Notes: generated from the letters alone by a model not told the origin. DNA of 64,000 nt from Pseudomonas sp. Irchel s3f7 (GCF_900187615.1 NZ_FYDO01000002.1:1-64000); one strand, 5' to 3'. Shown: positions 18,575 to 29,172, numbered from the stretch's first letter. Numbers and translations: made by a program.

Positions 18575-20245
18575 ATGACCGAGCCAGAAGATCCCAGCCG
18601 CGAGCGCCTCAAGCACCACTTTGCCCAGCGGGTAATTCATCAGGCACGTCAGATTCTTGAGATATGGCAGCGCCTGCAGCGCAGTGAGTGGTCCACCGCC
18701 GACCTTGCGGAATTGAGCGAAGCCAACCTGCGCCTGTTGCGCTTTGCCGAGCGCTTCGAACAACCGGAACACTCGCAACTGGCGCTGCATATCGGCCAGT
18801 CGCTGGAGGCTGTCGACGCCAATCGCGGACGCCTGAGCAGTGGCCTGATCACCGACCTCAATCGCTTGATGCAACGCCTGTCGCGCACCGGCCTGCGCCA
18901 AGGCGATCAGCTCGATCAGACGTTCCTGCCGCCTCTGCGCAAACCGATCTACGTCATGCTTCAGGATCACGACCGCGCCGAGCGCCTGGCCAAACAACTG
19001 GAATTCTTCGGGCTCAGTGCCCAATGCCTGGACAGTGTCGCTGCGTTTCGCGCCTCGATGATCGAGCGCCTGCCGGCGGCCATTGTCATGGACGTCGACT
19101 TCAGTGGTCCCGGCATCGGCCTGAAACTGGCCGCCGAAGCCCAGGAAGGCCTGGATCATCAGTTGCCGCTGTTGTTCTTCAGCCTGCACGAAACCGACAC
19201 ACCCACCCGTCTCGCCGCCGTGCGTGCCGGTGGCCAGGAGTTTCTGACCGGCACCCTCGAAGCGTCGAGTCTGCTGGAAAAAATCGAAGTCCTGACCTGC
19301 GTTGCCCAGTACGAACCTTATAAAGTGCTGATCATCGACGACTCCCGCGCCCAGGCCTTGCACACCGAGCGCCTGCTCAACAGCGCCGGGATCGTCACCC
19401 GGACGTTGATCGAGCCGATCCAGGCCATGGCCGAACTGGCGGATTTTCAACCCGACCTGATCATCCTCGACATGTACATGCCGGCCTGCACCGGGACGGA
19501 ACTGGCCAAGGTGATCCGCCACAACGACCGTTATGTCAGCGTGCCGATCATCTACTTGTCCGCCGAAGACGACCTGGACAAACAACTCGACGCCATGAGC
19601 GAAGGCGGCGACGACTTCCTGACCAAACCGATCAAGCCGCGGCACTTGATCACCACCGTGCGCAACCGTGCGGCGCGTGCACGCAACCTCAAGGCGCGAA
19701 TGGTCCGCGACAGCCTCACCGGCCTGTACAACCACACCCACATTTTGCAATTGCTCGAAGATTGCTCGTTCCGCGCCCGTCGCGAGAACAAGCCGCTGAG
19801 CTTTGCCATGCTCGACATCGACCACTTCAAACGGGTCAACGACAGCCACGGCCACCCCATGGGCGACCGAGTGATCAAGAGCCTGGCACTGTTCCTCAAG
19901 CAACGGTTGCGCAAAACCGACTTCATCGGCCGTTACGGCGGCGAGGAATTCGCGATTGTGATGCCGGACACCGATATCGAAGCGGCCTACAGCGTGCTCG
20001 ACGAAATCCGACAGCGCTTTGCCGAAATTCACTACCCGGCGCAGCCCCATGACCTCTGGTGCACGTTCAGCGCCGGGGTGGTCGAGCTGTGCGAAAGCTC
20101 GGACAGCCTGACGATGGCCAGTCAGGCAGACGAAGCCCTGTACCGCGCCAAACATGGCGGACGCAACCGCGTGCAAGCTGCACGGGTGTCAAAGCAAAGT
20201 GCCACTTTTTTATCGGAATCAACCGATACGGTCATAACTTTGTAA
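18575..20245 (+). CDS. gcbA: Diguanylate cyclase GcbA (REC-REC-GGDEF)
   Basis: This 556-residue soluble c-di-GMP synthase has a helical N-terminus (1-115) and a first receiver-like domain (about 117-240) with D173/D175 but no matching lysine, so probably degenerate. A canonical receiver follows (about 255-375: KVLIIDDS, D299 in LDMYMPACTG, K in TKPIKP). The GGDEF domain (about 390-545) has active site GGEEF at 455-459 and product-inhibition site RKTD at 446-449. The layout is that of PleD. In P. fluorescens Pf0-1, GcbA promotes attachment; in P. aeruginosa it acts in attachment and dispersion. The call rests on architecture and position between DUF2333 and ctpL. Confidence 0.88.
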   Translation: MTEPEDPSRERLKHHFAQRVIHQARQILEIWQRLQRSEWSTADLAELSEANLRLLRFAERFEQPEHSQLALHIGQSLEAVDANRGRLSSGLITDLNRLMQRLSRTGLRQGDQLDQTFLPPLRKPIYVMLQDHDRAERLAKQLEFFGLSAQCLDSVAAFRASMIERLPAAIVMDVDFSGPGIGLKLAAEAQEGLDHQLPLLFFSLHETDTPTRLAAVRAGGQEFLTGTLEASSLLEKIEVLTCVAQYEPYKVLIIDDSRAQALHTERLLNSAGIVTRTLIEPIQAMAELADFQPDLIILDMYMPACTGTELAKVIRHNDRYVSVPIIYLSAEDDLDKQLDAMSEGGDDFLTKPIKPRHLITTVRNRAARARNLKARMVRDSLTGLYNHTHILQLLEDCSFRARRENKPLSFAMLDIDHFKRVNDSHGHPMGDRVIKSLALFLKQRLRKTDFIGRYGGEEFAIVMPDTDIEAAYSVLDEIRQRFAEIHYPAQPHDLWCTFSAGVVELCESSDSLTMASQADEALYRAKHGGRNRVQAARVSKQSATFLSESTDTVITL

Positions 20246-20246
20246 T
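20229..20246 (+). promoter_or_regulatory. PHO-box-like sequence upstream of ctpL
   Basis: CGGTCATAACTTTGTAAT matches 15 of 18 positions of the PhoB consensus CTGTCATAWAWCTGTMAY (counted by eye). It covers the gcbA stop codon and ends 52 bases before the ctpL ATG. CAATAA at 20254-20259 could serve as the -10. Induction of a phosphate chemoreceptor under phosphate starvation would make biological sense. Confidence 0.55.
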
Positions 20247-20298
20247 AGAAACGCAATAACTTCAGGCCCTTACCATTTCTGCCGTTGGTAGTCCCGTA

Positions 20299-22245
20299 AT
20301 GCGCCTGAAGCTGCTGACCAATCTCAATACCCTTCTGTTGGTGGCCGTTTGTGTCGCCCTCGGCGCCACGCTGTGGTGGTCACAAAAAGCCCTTGAGCGT
20401 CCATACCTGTTAATGGAGCGCTACCTGGGCCTGTCGCAGACTTTCCAGAATGAAGTCGCGCGTAGCGTTGAGGATTATCTCGGCAGCGGCGATGCCTTGC
20501 GCCTGAGCAGCGCCAGCCAGGCCATTGAGGGCGTGCAAAAAGAACTCGATGAATTGCCGCCGACACTGGCCCAGACCCTGCGTCCCAGCCTGTCGAACCT
20601 GAGCGAATTCAGCAAAACCGACCTGCTGGCGGCCGGCAAGCTCGCCGGCGACCCACAAGCGCTGTTGCTGCAAGCTGAACGGGAACTCGGCGCCAACCTT
20701 GATCAGCTCAACCAATACGCCAGCGGCAACGCGGCCTACCTGGCGCCATTGCTGGCCGCCTCGCAACATCTGGGCAAGTTGTCGCTGGCCCGGGACAAGC
20801 TGGTCAGCAGCGGTCGCAGTGAGCTGGCCGCCGATGTCGAACGCGAAGTCGCCAACATTCGCGCTCAAGCGGAAAAGCTGGGCGCCCTGCCGTTGCTCGG
20901 CGTAACAGCCAGCAGCGAATCGAACACCGATGATTTCGCCTCGATGATGGGTTTGGAGAACACCGAAAAAGCCGCTGCCGAAGATGCCGGCGTCGGACTC
21001 AAACGCGAACTCAACAGCCTGCTCACCCGCTACCCGGCCGAACTCGCACGCACTCGTGATCAAATCCAGAAGCGCGCCGACCTCAGCGCGGCAACACACC
21101 TGAAAATCGCCGATGTGCAACAGGCTATCGCCGGGCTGGAGCCCGTGGTGCGGGCCCAGCACGGGCAGATCCAGAGCGAAGTGCGATTGATTCAAGGCAT
21201 CATGATCGGCCTGATCTTGCTGATTGCCCTGCTGATCGACACGCTGCAACGCAAACTCGCCCGGACCCTGACCAACCTCGCCCCGGCCCTGTCGACCTGG
21301 GCCGAAGGCGACTTCAGCCGCGACATTCAACTGGGCAACACCAACCGTGAACTGCATGACATCGAAGCGTCGCTCAATCGCCTGCGCGCCTATCTGGTGG
21401 ACCTGGTGGGGACCATTCGCCGCAACGCCGAACAGGTCGCCGGCAGCAGCCGAACGCTGGCCGACCTCAGTAACGACCTGCACGACGGAGCGGAACATCA
21501 GGCCGGAGATACCGCGCTGATTCGTGACTCGCTCAGCGAACTGGAGGCCACCATTCAGCAAGTGGCCGGCGACGCCAGCCAGGCCGCCGACGCCAGTCGT
21601 CACGCGGGGCTGGCGGTCGAGCACGGGCAGAAAGTCATCGGCCTGAGCCTCACAGGCCTGCATGCGTTGGTGGACGAAGTGCAAGGCAATGCGCAGATGA
21701 TCGAGCACCTGGCCGAGGAGTCCGCCACGATCGGCGGCGTGTTGACTGTCATTCGCTCGATTGCCGACCAGACCAACCTGCTGGCCCTCAACGCCGCTAT
21801 CGAAGCCGCTCGTGCCGGGGAAATGGGCCGGGGGTTTGCCGTGGTGGCGGAAGAAGTGCGCTCACTGGCACAACGCACCGCCGGGGCCACGGCCGAGATC
21901 CAGACCTTGATCGCCGGCCTGCAAACCGCCGCCCGGCAATCGGTGGAAGGCATGCGCGCCCAGGTCGAACACGCCCAAGCCACCGCCAGCCAGGCTCAGG
22001 CGGCTGACGGCGCGCTGGATAAAATCGTCGGGGCGATCCAGACCATTTCCGACACCGCTGTACGCATCGCCGATGTCACCGCACAACAGAGCGGCGCCGT
22101 CAGCGAAATCCGCGATCACAGCGAGCGGATTCACCAACTGGGTGGGGATAACTTGCTGCGTATCGGCGAGGGGCGTGAGCAGGGAGAGAACCTGCTGGTA
22201 CTGGGTGGGCGACTGCATACTGCCGTTCAGGCCTTTCGCGTCTGA
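20299..22245 (+). CDS. ctpL: Methyl-accepting chemotaxis protein, CtpL type
   Basis: This 648-residue chemoreceptor has TM1 at about 7-27, a long helical periplasmic sensor (30-298), TM2 at about 300-318 ([15 protein letters not shown]) and HAMP to about 375. The cytoplasmic signalling domain has its hairpin tip near residue 487 ([20 protein letters not shown]). In P. aeruginosa CtpL (PA4844) mediates chemotaxis to phosphate at low concentration. Identity is inferred from the large helical-bundle sensor and the position between gcbA and dsbD. A PHO-box-like site lies upstream, in agreement with that role. Confidence 0.85.
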   Translation: MRLKLLTNLNTLLLVAVCVALGATLWWSQKALERPYLLMERYLGLSQTFQNEVARSVEDYLGSGDALRLSSASQAIEGVQKELDELPPTLAQTLRPSLSNLSEFSKTDLLAAGKLAGDPQALLLQAERELGANLDQLNQYASGNAAYLAPLLAASQHLGKLSLARDKLVSSGRSELAADVEREVANIRAQAEKLGALPLLGVTASSESNTDDFASMMGLENTEKAAAEDAGVGLKRELNSLLTRYPAELARTRDQIQKRADLSAATHLKIADVQQAIAGLEPVVRAQHGQIQSEVRLIQGIMIGLILLIALLIDTLQRKLARTLTNLAPALSTWAEGDFSRDIQLGNTNRELHDIEASLNRLRAYLVDLVGTIRRNAEQVAGSSRTLADLSNDLHDGAEHQAGDTALIRDSLSELEATIQQVAGDASQAADASRHAGLAVEHGQKVIGLSLTGLHALVDEVQGNAQMIEHLAEESATIGGVLTVIRSIADQTNLLALNAAIEAARAGEMGRGFAVVAEEVRSLAQRTAGATAEIQTLIAGLQTAARQSVEGMRAQVEHAQATASQAQAADGALDKIVGAIQTISDTAVRIADVTAQQSGAVSEIRDHSERIHQLGGDNLLRIGEGREQGENLLVLGGRLHTAVQAFRV

Positions 22246-22252
22246 CGTACCT

Positions 22253-22387
22253 TTGTGACGAGGGGGCTTGCCCCCGTCCGGTTGCGCAGCAACCGTAATC
22301 CGATGCTTCGCGGTCCGCCAATTGAAATGAGGGGCAGGCTTTGGGTCCGCTTCGCGGTCCAACGGGGGCAAGCCCCCTCGCCACAAA
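22253..22387. repeat. REP doublet (GAGGGGGCTTGCCCCC class)
   Basis: GAGGGGGCTTGCCCCCGTC and its complement bracket about 95 bases that contain further short partial repeats (GCTTCGCGGTCC twice). It lies between ctpL and dsbD. Confidence 0.85.
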
Positions 22388-22451
22388 AGCGGGTCTGCAT
22401 ACACTGCGACTGTCCGCTATCATCCCCCCAATTCCGATACGCGAGATTGTC

Positions 22452-24197
22452 ATGCGCCGTTTGCTCTGCCTGCTGCTTTTTGTCTTCGCCTTGCCGGTCG
22501 CCGCCACCGGGTTGCTGGAGAGCCGACCCAGTTCCACTCTGGGTTCGATCAACAACAGCGCAGACTTTTTGCCGGTACGCGAAGCCTTTCAGTTGAGTCT
22601 GGTCGACAGCACGCCGCAATCGATCAAGCTGCGTTTTGTCGCCACCGAGGGCTACTACCTCTATCGCCATCGATTTCAGTTTCGTGCCGATCCCGCCGAC
22701 GCCCTCCTCGGCACGGCACGCCTGCCCGACGGGCAAAAAAAACACGATGAGTACTTCGGCGATGTCGAGGTCTATCACGGCATTCTCGACGTCGAGCTAC
22801 CGCGCACGGACTCACGCGCTTTCACCCTGGCCGTGACGTATCAAGGCTGCGCCGACAAAGGCCTGTGCTACCCGCCCGAAACCGAGCGCCTGAGCATCAG
22901 TGACAGTAGCGCCGCAGCGACGCCCTACAACTGGAGCTGGCGAGAACTGGCGCTGTTCTTCCTCGCCGGTCTGGGCCTGACCTTCACGCCCTGCGTGCTG
23001 CCGATGCTGCCGATCCTGTCGGGCGTTGTCTTGCGCGGTCAGGTGGGCGGCTTGCGCGGGTTCAATCTTTCGCTGGCGTACGTGCTGCCAATGGCTGCCT
23101 GTTTCGCCCTGCTCGGTGCGTTGATGGGGATGTTCGGCGCGCAGCTGAATCTTCAGGCACGCCTTCAATCCGTCTGGGTGCTGGTGCCCTTCGCGATGTT
23201 TTTTGCCGTGTTTGCCCTGGCGATGTTCGGCGTATTTGAACTCAAGCTGCCGCAGGCCATCAGCAGTCGCCTGGACCGTATCGCCGGTCGTACCGAGGGC
23301 GGCTCCCTGTGGGGCGCAGCGGTGCTGGGCGTGGTTTCCAGCCTGCTGGTTTCGCCCTGCGTTTCGGCGCCATTGGCCGGGGCCTTGCTGTACATCAGCG
23401 CCAGCGGCGATGCTTTGGGTGGCGGATTGAAACTGTTCATGCTCGGCCTCGGCATGGGCACCCCGCTGCTGCTGGTGGCTACAGGCGGCGCGGCGTGGCT
23501 ACCGAAAAGCGGGCCATGGCTGATCTATGTGAAGAATGCGATTGGCGTGTTGTTGCTGGGGCTGGCGATCGGCCTCCTCAGCCGTGTCCTGCCCGGCCAA
23601 ATTACCTTGCTGCTGATCGGCTTGCTGGCCGGTGGTGTCGGATTGTTCTTGGGAGCGCTGGAGTTCGTCTACAAACCGCCGAGAAAACGCCTGGGCCAGT
23701 TGCTCGGGATGTTTTTGCTGTTTTATGCCCTGGCTTGCTGGTACGGCGCGTTCAGTGGCCAGACCGACCCGTTCAACCCGATTGGCCAGCCGCGTCTCGT
23801 CGAGGCAGCCGGTCAAGCGCCAAGCATCAGCGCCTGGCAAACCGTCAGCACCCCGGCCGACCTGGACCGTGTGCTCGCCGAGGCACGATCCTCCGGCACC
23901 CCGCTGCTGCTCGACTGGTACGCCGACTGGTGCATCAGCTGCAAAGTCATCGAACATGAAGTGCTCAAAGACCCGATCGTCGTCGAACGTCTCAAGGGCT
24001 ATCGTCTGATCCGCTTCGACATCACCGCCAGCAACGCCGAACAACGCGCCCTGCTCGACCGCTATCAACTGTTCGGGCCACCGGCACTGATGTTTTTCGG
24101 CAAGGATGGCGTCGAACGCGCCGATGTTCGGGTGATCGGCGAGATCAGCGCCAAAGACTTCGCTGAACGTGTTGTGAAGGCGAATGACCAGATTTAA
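22452..24197 (+). CDS. dsbD: Thiol:disulfide interchange protein DsbD
   Basis: This 581-residue membrane protein carries electrons from cytoplasmic thioredoxin to periplasmic DsbC/DsbG-type partners. Order: signal peptide (1-18); periplasmic alpha domain with redox pair C133/C139 (GCADKGLCYPP); eight-helix membrane domain with C181 (FTPCVLPML) and C303 (VSPCVSAP); C-terminal thioredoxin-like gamma domain with C494/C497 (WCISCK). All six functional cysteines are present. I use the ATG at 22452, which gives a proper signal peptide; the frame further upstream runs through the REP element. It matches dipZ/PA4845 in position. Confidence 0.95.
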   Translation: MRRLLCLLLFVFALPVAATGLLESRPSSTLGSINNSADFLPVREAFQLSLVDSTPQSIKLRFVATEGYYLYRHRFQFRADPADALLGTARLPDGQKKHDEYFGDVEVYHGILDVELPRTDSRAFTLAVTYQGCADKGLCYPPETERLSISDSSAAATPYNWSWRELALFFLAGLGLTFTPCVLPMLPILSGVVLRGQVGGLRGFNLSLAYVLPMAACFALLGALMGMFGAQLNLQARLQSVWVLVPFAMFFAVFALAMFGVFELKLPQAISSRLDRIAGRTEGGSLWGAAVLGVVSSLLVSPCVSAPLAGALLYISASGDALGGGLKLFMLGLGMGTPLLLVATGGAAWLPKSGPWLIYVKNAIGVLLLGLAIGLLSRVLPGQITLLLIGLLAGGVGLFLGALEFVYKPPRKRLGQLLGMFLLFYALACWYGAFSGQTDPFNPIGQPRLVEAAGQAPSISAWQTVSTPADLDRVLAEARSSGTPLLLDWYADWCISCKVIEHEVLKDPIVVERLKGYRLIRFDITASNAEQRALLDRYQLFGPPALMFFGKDGVERADVRVIGEISAKDFAERVVKANDQI

Positions 24198-24328
24198 TCA
24201 AGCAGTCATATATTTTGCGCAAACATCGGGCAACGTGCTGGCTATTGCAGAGAACTGGACAGTCACAAACCCTTTGCGGCATAGTCGCCGGGTTCTGACA
24301 ATTGCACGCTGATAACAAGGAACAGCCG

Positions 24329-24784
24329 ATGGCGACGCTACTCGTACTGCACGGACCCAACCTGAATTTGCTCGGTACCCGCGAACCGGGCACCTATGGC
24401 GCCACGACACTGGCGCAGATCAACCAGGACCTGGAACGCCGTGCCCGCGAAGCCGGTCACCATTTGCTGCACCTGCAAAGCAATGCCGAGTACGAATTGA
24501 TCGACCGCATCCACGCCGCGCGCAGCGAAGGCGTGGACTTCATTTTGATCAATCCGGCAGCTTTTACGCATACAAGTGTCGCTTTACGTGACGCGCTGCT
24601 GGCAGTGAGCATCCCATTCATCGAAGTGCATTTGTCTAACGTGCACAAACGCGAACCTTTTCGCCATCACTCTTACTTCTCCGACGTAGCGGTGGGAGTG
24701 ATCTGCGGCCTTGGCGCCAGCGGTTACCGACTGGCCCTGGAGGCCGCCCTGGAACAGCTTGAACAACAAGTTAACCGCCCCTGA
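24329..24784 (+). CDS. aroQ: 3-dehydroquinate dehydratase, type II
   Basis: This 151-residue shikimate pathway enzyme dehydrates 3-dehydroquinate to 3-dehydroshikimate. The type II signatures are all present: [16 protein letters not shown] (catalytic Tyr and Arg), [16 protein letters not shown] and [22 protein letters not shown] precedes the ATG at 24329. accB begins 24 bases after the stop, so aroQ, accB and accC may be co-transcribed. Confidence 0.95.
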   Translation: MATLLVLHGPNLNLLGTREPGTYGATTLAQINQDLERRAREAGHHLLHLQSNAEYELIDRIHAARSEGVDFILINPAAFTHTSVALRDALLAVSIPFIEVHLSNVHKREPFRHHSYFSDVAVGVICGLGASGYRLALEAALEQLEQQVNRP

Positions 24785-24808
24785 CCGACCCTTGGGAGTT
24801 GATGATTC

Positions 24809-25270
24809 ATGGATATCCGTAAAGTTAAGAAACTGATCGAATTGCTGGAAGAGTCCGGCATCGACGAGCTCGAGATCAAGGAAGGCGAAGAGTCCGTACG
24901 CATCAGCCGTCATAGCAAGACCCCGGCTCAGCAGTACTACGCGCCAGCTCCAATGCATGCTCCGGCCCCTGCGCCTGTCGCTGCCGCTCCGGCTGTCGCT
25001 GCCGCACCCGCAGCTCCCGCCGCTCCAGTGCTGAACGGCACCGTTGCCCGTTCGCCGATGGTCGGTACGTTCTATCGCAAATCTTCGCCAAGCTCGCCGT
25101 CCTTCGTTGAAGTCGGCCAGACCGTGAAGAAAGGCGACACCCTGTGCATCGTTGAAGCCATGAAGATGATGAACCACATCGAAGCTGAAACCAGCGGTGT
25201 GATCGAATCCATCCTCGTTGAAGACGGCCAGCCGGTTGAGTACGACCAACCGCTGTTCACCATCGTTTGA
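24809..25270 (+). CDS. accB: Biotin carboxyl carrier protein of acetyl-CoA carboxylase
   Basis: This 153-residue protein has an N-terminal domain with [21 protein letters not shown] and a flexible Ala/Pro-rich linker (about 47-76). The C-terminal biotinyl domain has K119 in EAMKMM as the biotin site. It carries the carboxyl group for malonyl-CoA synthesis in fatty acid biosynthesis. accC follows after 17 bases. Confidence 0.96.
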   Translation: MDIRKVKKLIELLEESGIDELEIKEGEESVRISRHSKTPAQQYYAPAPMHAPAPAPVAAAPAVAAAPAAPAAPVLNGTVARSPMVGTFYRKSSPSSPSFVEVGQTVKKGDTLCIVEAMKMMNHIEAETSGVIESILVEDGQPVEYDQPLFTIV

Positions 25271-25287
25271 ACCGCGGAGAGCCTTTG

Positions 25288-26646
25288 ATGACTGCGAAGT
25301 TGGAAAAAGTTCTGATCGCCAACCGCGGTGAGATCGCCCTGCGGATCCTGCGCGCCTGCAAAGAGATGGGCATCAAGACCGTCGCCGTTTACTCCAAGGC
25401 TGACAAGGAACTGATGCACCTGGGCCTGGCAGACGAATCCGTCTGCATCGGTCCGGCATCGGCCGCCCACTCCTACCTGCACATTCCGGCAATCATCGCC
25501 GCGGCTGAAGTGACTGGCGCCACCGCCATTCACCCGGGCTACGGCTTCCTTGCGGAAAACGCCGACTTCGCCGAGCAGGTCGAGAACTCAGGCTTCGCGT
25601 TCATTGGCCCGAAAGCCGACACCATTCGCCTGATGGGCGACAAGGTATCGGCCAAGCACGCCATGATCGCCGCCGGCGTTCCAACCGTTCCGGGTTCCGA
25701 CGGCCCGCTGCCGGAAGACGAAGAAACCGCTCTGCGCATTGGTCGCGAAGTGGGTTATCCGGTGATCATCAAGGCCGCTGGCGGCGGCGGTGGTCGCGGC
25801 ATGCGCGTTGTGCACAAGGAAGAAGACCTGATTTCCTCGGCACAACTGACCCGCTCTGAAGCAGGCGCGGCGTTCGGCAACCCGATGGTCTACCTGGAAA
25901 AATTCCTGACCAACCCACGTCACGTGGAAGTTCAGGTTCTCTCCGACGGCCAGGGCCACGCCATCCACCTGGGTGACCGCGATTGCTCGCTGCAACGTCG
26001 CCACCAGAAAGTCCTCGAAGAAGCGCCGGCACCGGGCATCGACGAGCAGGCTCGCCAGGAAGTCTTCGCCCGCTGCGTCAAGGCGTGCATCGACATCGGT
26101 TACCGTGGCGCCGGTACTTTCGAGTTCCTGTACGAGAACGGTCGCTTCTACTTCATCGAGATGAACACTCGTGTCCAGGTAGAGCACCCGGTTTCGGAAA
26201 TGGTTACCGGTATCGACATTGTCAAGGAGATGCTCAGCATCGCCGCCGGCAACAAGCTGTCGTTCACCCAGGATGACGTGGTCATCCGCGGTCACTCGCT
26301 GGAATGCCGGATCAACGCCGAAGACCCGAAAACCTTCATGCCAAGCCCTGGCACGGTCAAGCATTTCCACGCTCCAGGCGGCAACGGCGTTCGCGTCGAT
26401 TCCCACCTGTACAGTGGCTATGCCGTTCCGCCGAACTACGATTCGTTGATCGGCAAGCTGATCACCTACGGCGCAACCCGTGACGAAGCCATGGCGCGCA
26501 TGCGCAATGCGCTGGACGAGATCGTGGTAGACGGGATCAAGACCAACATCCCGCTGCACCGCGACCTGACCCGCGACGAAGGCTTCTGCAAAGGGGGCGT
26601 GAACATTCACTACCTCGAGCACAAGCTGGCTGGCGAGAAGCACTAA
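25288..26646 (+). CDS. accC: Biotin carboxylase subunit of acetyl-CoA carboxylase
   Basis: This 452-residue ATP-grasp enzyme uses ATP and bicarbonate to carboxylate biotin on AccB. Key parts are the N-terminal [14 protein letters not shown], the glycine-rich ATP loop ([13 protein letters not shown]), the [21 protein letters not shown] segment and [14 protein letters not shown] with catalytic residues. Length is standard. I start at ATG 25288 (MTAKLEK), preceded by GGAGAG. A clear terminator follows. Confidence 0.96.
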   Translation: MTAKLEKVLIANRGEIALRILRACKEMGIKTVAVYSKADKELMHLGLADESVCIGPASAAHSYLHIPAIIAAAEVTGATAIHPGYGFLAENADFAEQVENSGFAFIGPKADTIRLMGDKVSAKHAMIAAGVPTVPGSDGPLPEDEETALRIGREVGYPVIIKAAGGGGGRGMRVVHKEEDLISSAQLTRSEAGAAFGNPMVYLEKFLTNPRHVEVQVLSDGQGHAIHLGDRDCSLQRRHQKVLEEAPAPGIDEQARQEVFARCVKACIDIGYRGAGTFEFLYENGRFYFIEMNTRVQVEHPVSEMVTGIDIVKEMLSIAAGNKLSFTQDDVVIRGHSLECRINAEDPKTFMPSPGTVKHFHAPGGNGVRVDSHLYSGYAVPPNYDSLIGKLITYGATRDEAMARMRNALDEIVVDGIKTNIPLHRDLTRDEGFCKGGVNIHYLEHKLAGEKH

Positions 26647-26663
26647 GCTTCGACCCTATCGAC

Positions 26664-26685
26664 AAAGCCGCCTTCGGGCGGCTTT
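26664..26685 (+). terminator. Rho-independent terminator of accBC
   Basis: AAAGCCGCC-TTCG-GGCGGCTTT forms a nine-base stem with a stable tetraloop, 17 bases after the accC stop. A T-rich stretch (GTTGTTTG) follows. Confidence 0.85.
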
Positions 26686-26703
26686 GTTGTTTGCGGAAAA
26701 AGA

Positions 26704-26758
26704 AAGATCAAAAGATCGCAGCCTGCGGCAGCTCCTACCCTGCGATCTTTTGATTTTT
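26704..26758. repeat. Palindromic intergenic repeat (GATCAAAAGATCGCAG class)
   Basis: AGATCAAAAGATCGCAG and its complement CTGCGATCTTTTGAT surround GCTCCTACC, a REP hallmark. It lies between the accBC terminator and prmA. The same word (AAAAGATC.CAGCCT) recurs in the repeat at 53164-53251. Confidence 0.75.
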
Positions 26759-26851
26759 CTCCATGGTCGTCATCGACGTCGCGCTCGCGTAAACTTGCGC
26801 GCTTCTCGCAGCCCGCTAGGCTGCAATCAATATTTTTCAAAGGTGCCCGCC

Positions 26852-27730
26852 ATGCCTTGGCTGCAAGTCCGTCTCGCCATCAGCCCAGAACAAGCCGAAA
26901 CCTACGAAGACGCTTTCCTTGAAGTGGGCGCCGTGTCGGTGACCTTCATGGATGCCGAGGATCAACCGATCTTCGAACCGGAACTCAACACCACCCCGCT
27001 GTGGTCCCACACGCACCTGCTGGCGCTGTTCGAAGGCGGCACCGAGCCAGGCCCGGTATTGGCCCATCTTGAGCTGCTGACCGGCAGCCCGCTGCCCGAG
27101 CACCACAGCGAAGTCATCGAAGACCAGGACTGGGAACGCAGCTGGATGGACGGTTTCCAGCCGATGCAATTCGGCCAGCGCCTGTGGATCGTGCCGAGCT
27201 GGCACGCCGCACCGGAACCCGATGCAGTGAACCTGCTGCTGGACCCGGGCCTCGCATTCGGCACCGGCACCCACCCGACCACCGCACTGTGCCTGGAATG
27301 GCTCGACGGCCAGGACCTGAAAGACTGCAACGTGCTGGACTTTGGCTGCGGCTCGGGGATTCTGGCGATTGCCGCCCTGCTGCTGGGCGCCAAGGAAGCC
27401 GTGGGCACCGACATCGACGTGCAGGCGCTGGAAGCTTCCCGCGACAATGCCGGGCGCAACAACATCGCCGAACACCTGTTCCCGCTGTACCTGCCGGAAG
27501 ATCTGCCGCAGGTTCAGGCCGACGTGCTGGTGGCCAACATTCTCGCCGGCCCGCTGGTGTCCCTGGCGCCACAGTTGACCCGCCTGGTGAAATCGGGCGG
27601 CCGCCTGGCGCTGTCGGGCATCCTCGCCGAGCAAGGCGATGACGTCGCTGCCGCCTACGCGAAGGACTTCGATCTGGACCCGATCGCCAATCGCGACGGC
27701 TGGGTGCGCATCACTGGCCGTCGGCGCTAG
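26852..27730 (+). CDS. prmA: Ribosomal protein L11 methyltransferase PrmA
   Basis: This 292-residue SAM-dependent enzyme trimethylates lysines and the N-terminus of ribosomal protein L11. It has the N-terminal L11-recognition domain ([10 protein letters not shown]...) and then the catalytic domain with [21 protein letters not shown], motif [14 protein letters not shown] and [16 protein letters not shown] precedes the ATG at 26852. The open frame upstream covers the intergenic repeat and is not coding. Confidence 0.95.
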   Translation: MPWLQVRLAISPEQAETYEDAFLEVGAVSVTFMDAEDQPIFEPELNTTPLWSHTHLLALFEGGTEPGPVLAHLELLTGSPLPEHHSEVIEDQDWERSWMDGFQPMQFGQRLWIVPSWHAAPEPDAVNLLLDPGLAFGTGTHPTTALCLEWLDGQDLKDCNVLDFGCGSGILAIAALLLGAKEAVGTDIDVQALEASRDNAGRNNIAEHLFPLYLPEDLPQVQADVLVANILAGPLVSLAPQLTRLVKSGGRLALSGILAEQGDDVAAAYAKDFDLDPIANRDGWVRITGRRR

Positions 27731-27760
27731 AATGACCGCCTGCCTATACCGGATCGCCGC

Positions 27761-28987
27761 ATGACCGACAGTTTCGTCACCCAGTGCCCGCATTGCCAAA
27801 CCAGCTTCCGCGTCAGCCATGCTCAGTTGAGCGTGGCGCGGGGCGTGGTTCGTTGCGGCTCGTGCCTGCAGGTGTTCAATGCCGCCAAGCAACTGCTTGA
27901 GCAGGCCGGCAAGGAGGCGCCAATCCCACCGGCAGCCGAAACGCCGCAAGAGCCCCGCGCCATCAGCCAAAAGCAATGGAGCGCGACCGCGCTGGATCTG
28001 GACAGCCTGGATCTCGACGAAGAGCTTGCCCGGCTTGAACAGCGGGAAATCCAGCCCGCCACCGAACTTGGTCGCCATCGCGACGACTCGCTGAGTGCCC
28101 GTCGCGATTCCGTCGAACAGGACGATGAGCCGTGGTCCGACAGTCTGTTCAGCGAATCGGCCGCCGATCGCGCAAAAACCGAGCCCCCGTTCGACAGTTT
28201 CGAGACACCCGAGCCGACGATTGAATCGGACAAAGGCTCGCGCACCGAACCTTCCCTGTCTCTGGAGCCGGTTGAACTGGACGACGAATCGCAGCCGCCA
28301 CAACTGCGCCTGCACGATCCGCTCGACACACCGCTCAACCATGAACGCCTGTCGGCAGCCGACGAGCACGAGATCGACGACGAACTGCCGCCGGTCGAAC
28401 CGCAGCGCCAGCGACGCGAACGCAGCGAACCCGGCGTGCGCGCTGAAGTACTGCAGGACCTGACCGACGACCCGCTGCAACTGGACTGGCAAAAACGCCG
28501 CTCCCCCTGGGGCCGCCGCCTGTTCTGGTTGTTGTTGACCCTGCTCGCCGCTGGCGCCCTCGTCGGCCAATACATCGCCTACGACTTCGACAACCTGGCG
28601 CGACAAGACCAATACCGTCCATGGTTCCAGCAACTGTGCCCGCAAATCGGTTGCGACGTTCCGTCCAGGGTCGACATCGCGAAAATCAAAAGCAGCAACC
28701 TGGTTGTGCGCAGCCATCCGGAGTTCAACGGCGCGCTGGTGGTCGATGCCATCATCTATAATCGCGCCCCTTTCTCCCAACCCTTTCCGTTACTGGAACT
28801 GCGCTTTGCAGACCTCAACGGCCACCTGATCGCCAGTCGACGCTTCAAACCCGGCGAGTACCTCAATGGCGATCTCGAAGGCATGGTGGAAATGCCACCA
28901 CAAACGCCTATCCACATCGCACTGGACATTCTCGATCCAGGCGCCAAAGCGGTGAACTACAGCCTGAGCTTTCACTCGCCGGAGTGA
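27761..28987 (+). CDS. DUF3426 membrane protein with MJ0042 zinc ribbon
   Basis: This 408-residue protein has an N-terminal zinc ribbon with two CxxC knuckles (CPHC, CGSC; residues about 9-40). A long acidic, probably disordered region follows (about 60-240), then one membrane helix at about 250-268 (RLFWLLLTLLAAGALVGQYI). The C-terminal DUF3426 domain is periplasmic (PSRVDIAKIKSSNLVVRSHPEF). Function is unknown. It starts 30 bases after prmA and corresponds to PA4851 in the conserved order ending in dusB-fis. Confidence 0.85.
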   Translation: MTDSFVTQCPHCQTSFRVSHAQLSVARGVVRCGSCLQVFNAAKQLLEQAGKEAPIPPAAETPQEPRAISQKQWSATALDLDSLDLDEELARLEQREIQPATELGRHRDDSLSARRDSVEQDDEPWSDSLFSESAADRAKTEPPFDSFETPEPTIESDKGSRTEPSLSLEPVELDDESQPPQLRLHDPLDTPLNHERLSAADEHEIDDELPPVEPQRQRRERSEPGVRAEVLQDLTDDPLQLDWQKRRSPWGRRLFWLLLTLLAAGALVGQYIAYDFDNLARQDQYRPWFQQLCPQIGCDVPSRVDIAKIKSSNLVVRSHPEFNGALVVDAIIYNRAPFSQPFPLLELRFADLNGHLIASRRFKPGEYLNGDLEGMVEMPPQTPIHIALDILDPGAKAVNYSLSFHSPE

Positions 28988-29172
28988 AAAGCTTCCCCGC
29001 GCCGGGATTGACGTCGACTTTCTGACTGCCTCCCACCGAACCAAACCGCTGGTAATAACAGAATAACTGTTCAGATTTTGTTCAATTCAGCCTTTATCCA
29101 GTCATCGAGAGCGGGTATCATGCCAACCCTTTTTCGAACTCTCATGATCCGGCCCCACAACAGGGAAGTCCT

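Noticed and set aside
20410..21708. 432-codon minus-strand frame opposite ctpL
   Set aside because: Shadow of GC-rich codon use in the chemoreceptor gene; the composition is rich in Gln, Gly and Val with no domain.
26837..28780. 647-codon minus-strand frame across prmA and the DUF3426 gene
   Set aside because: It spans two recognised genes on the other strand and shows no motif; a typical high-GC antisense frame.
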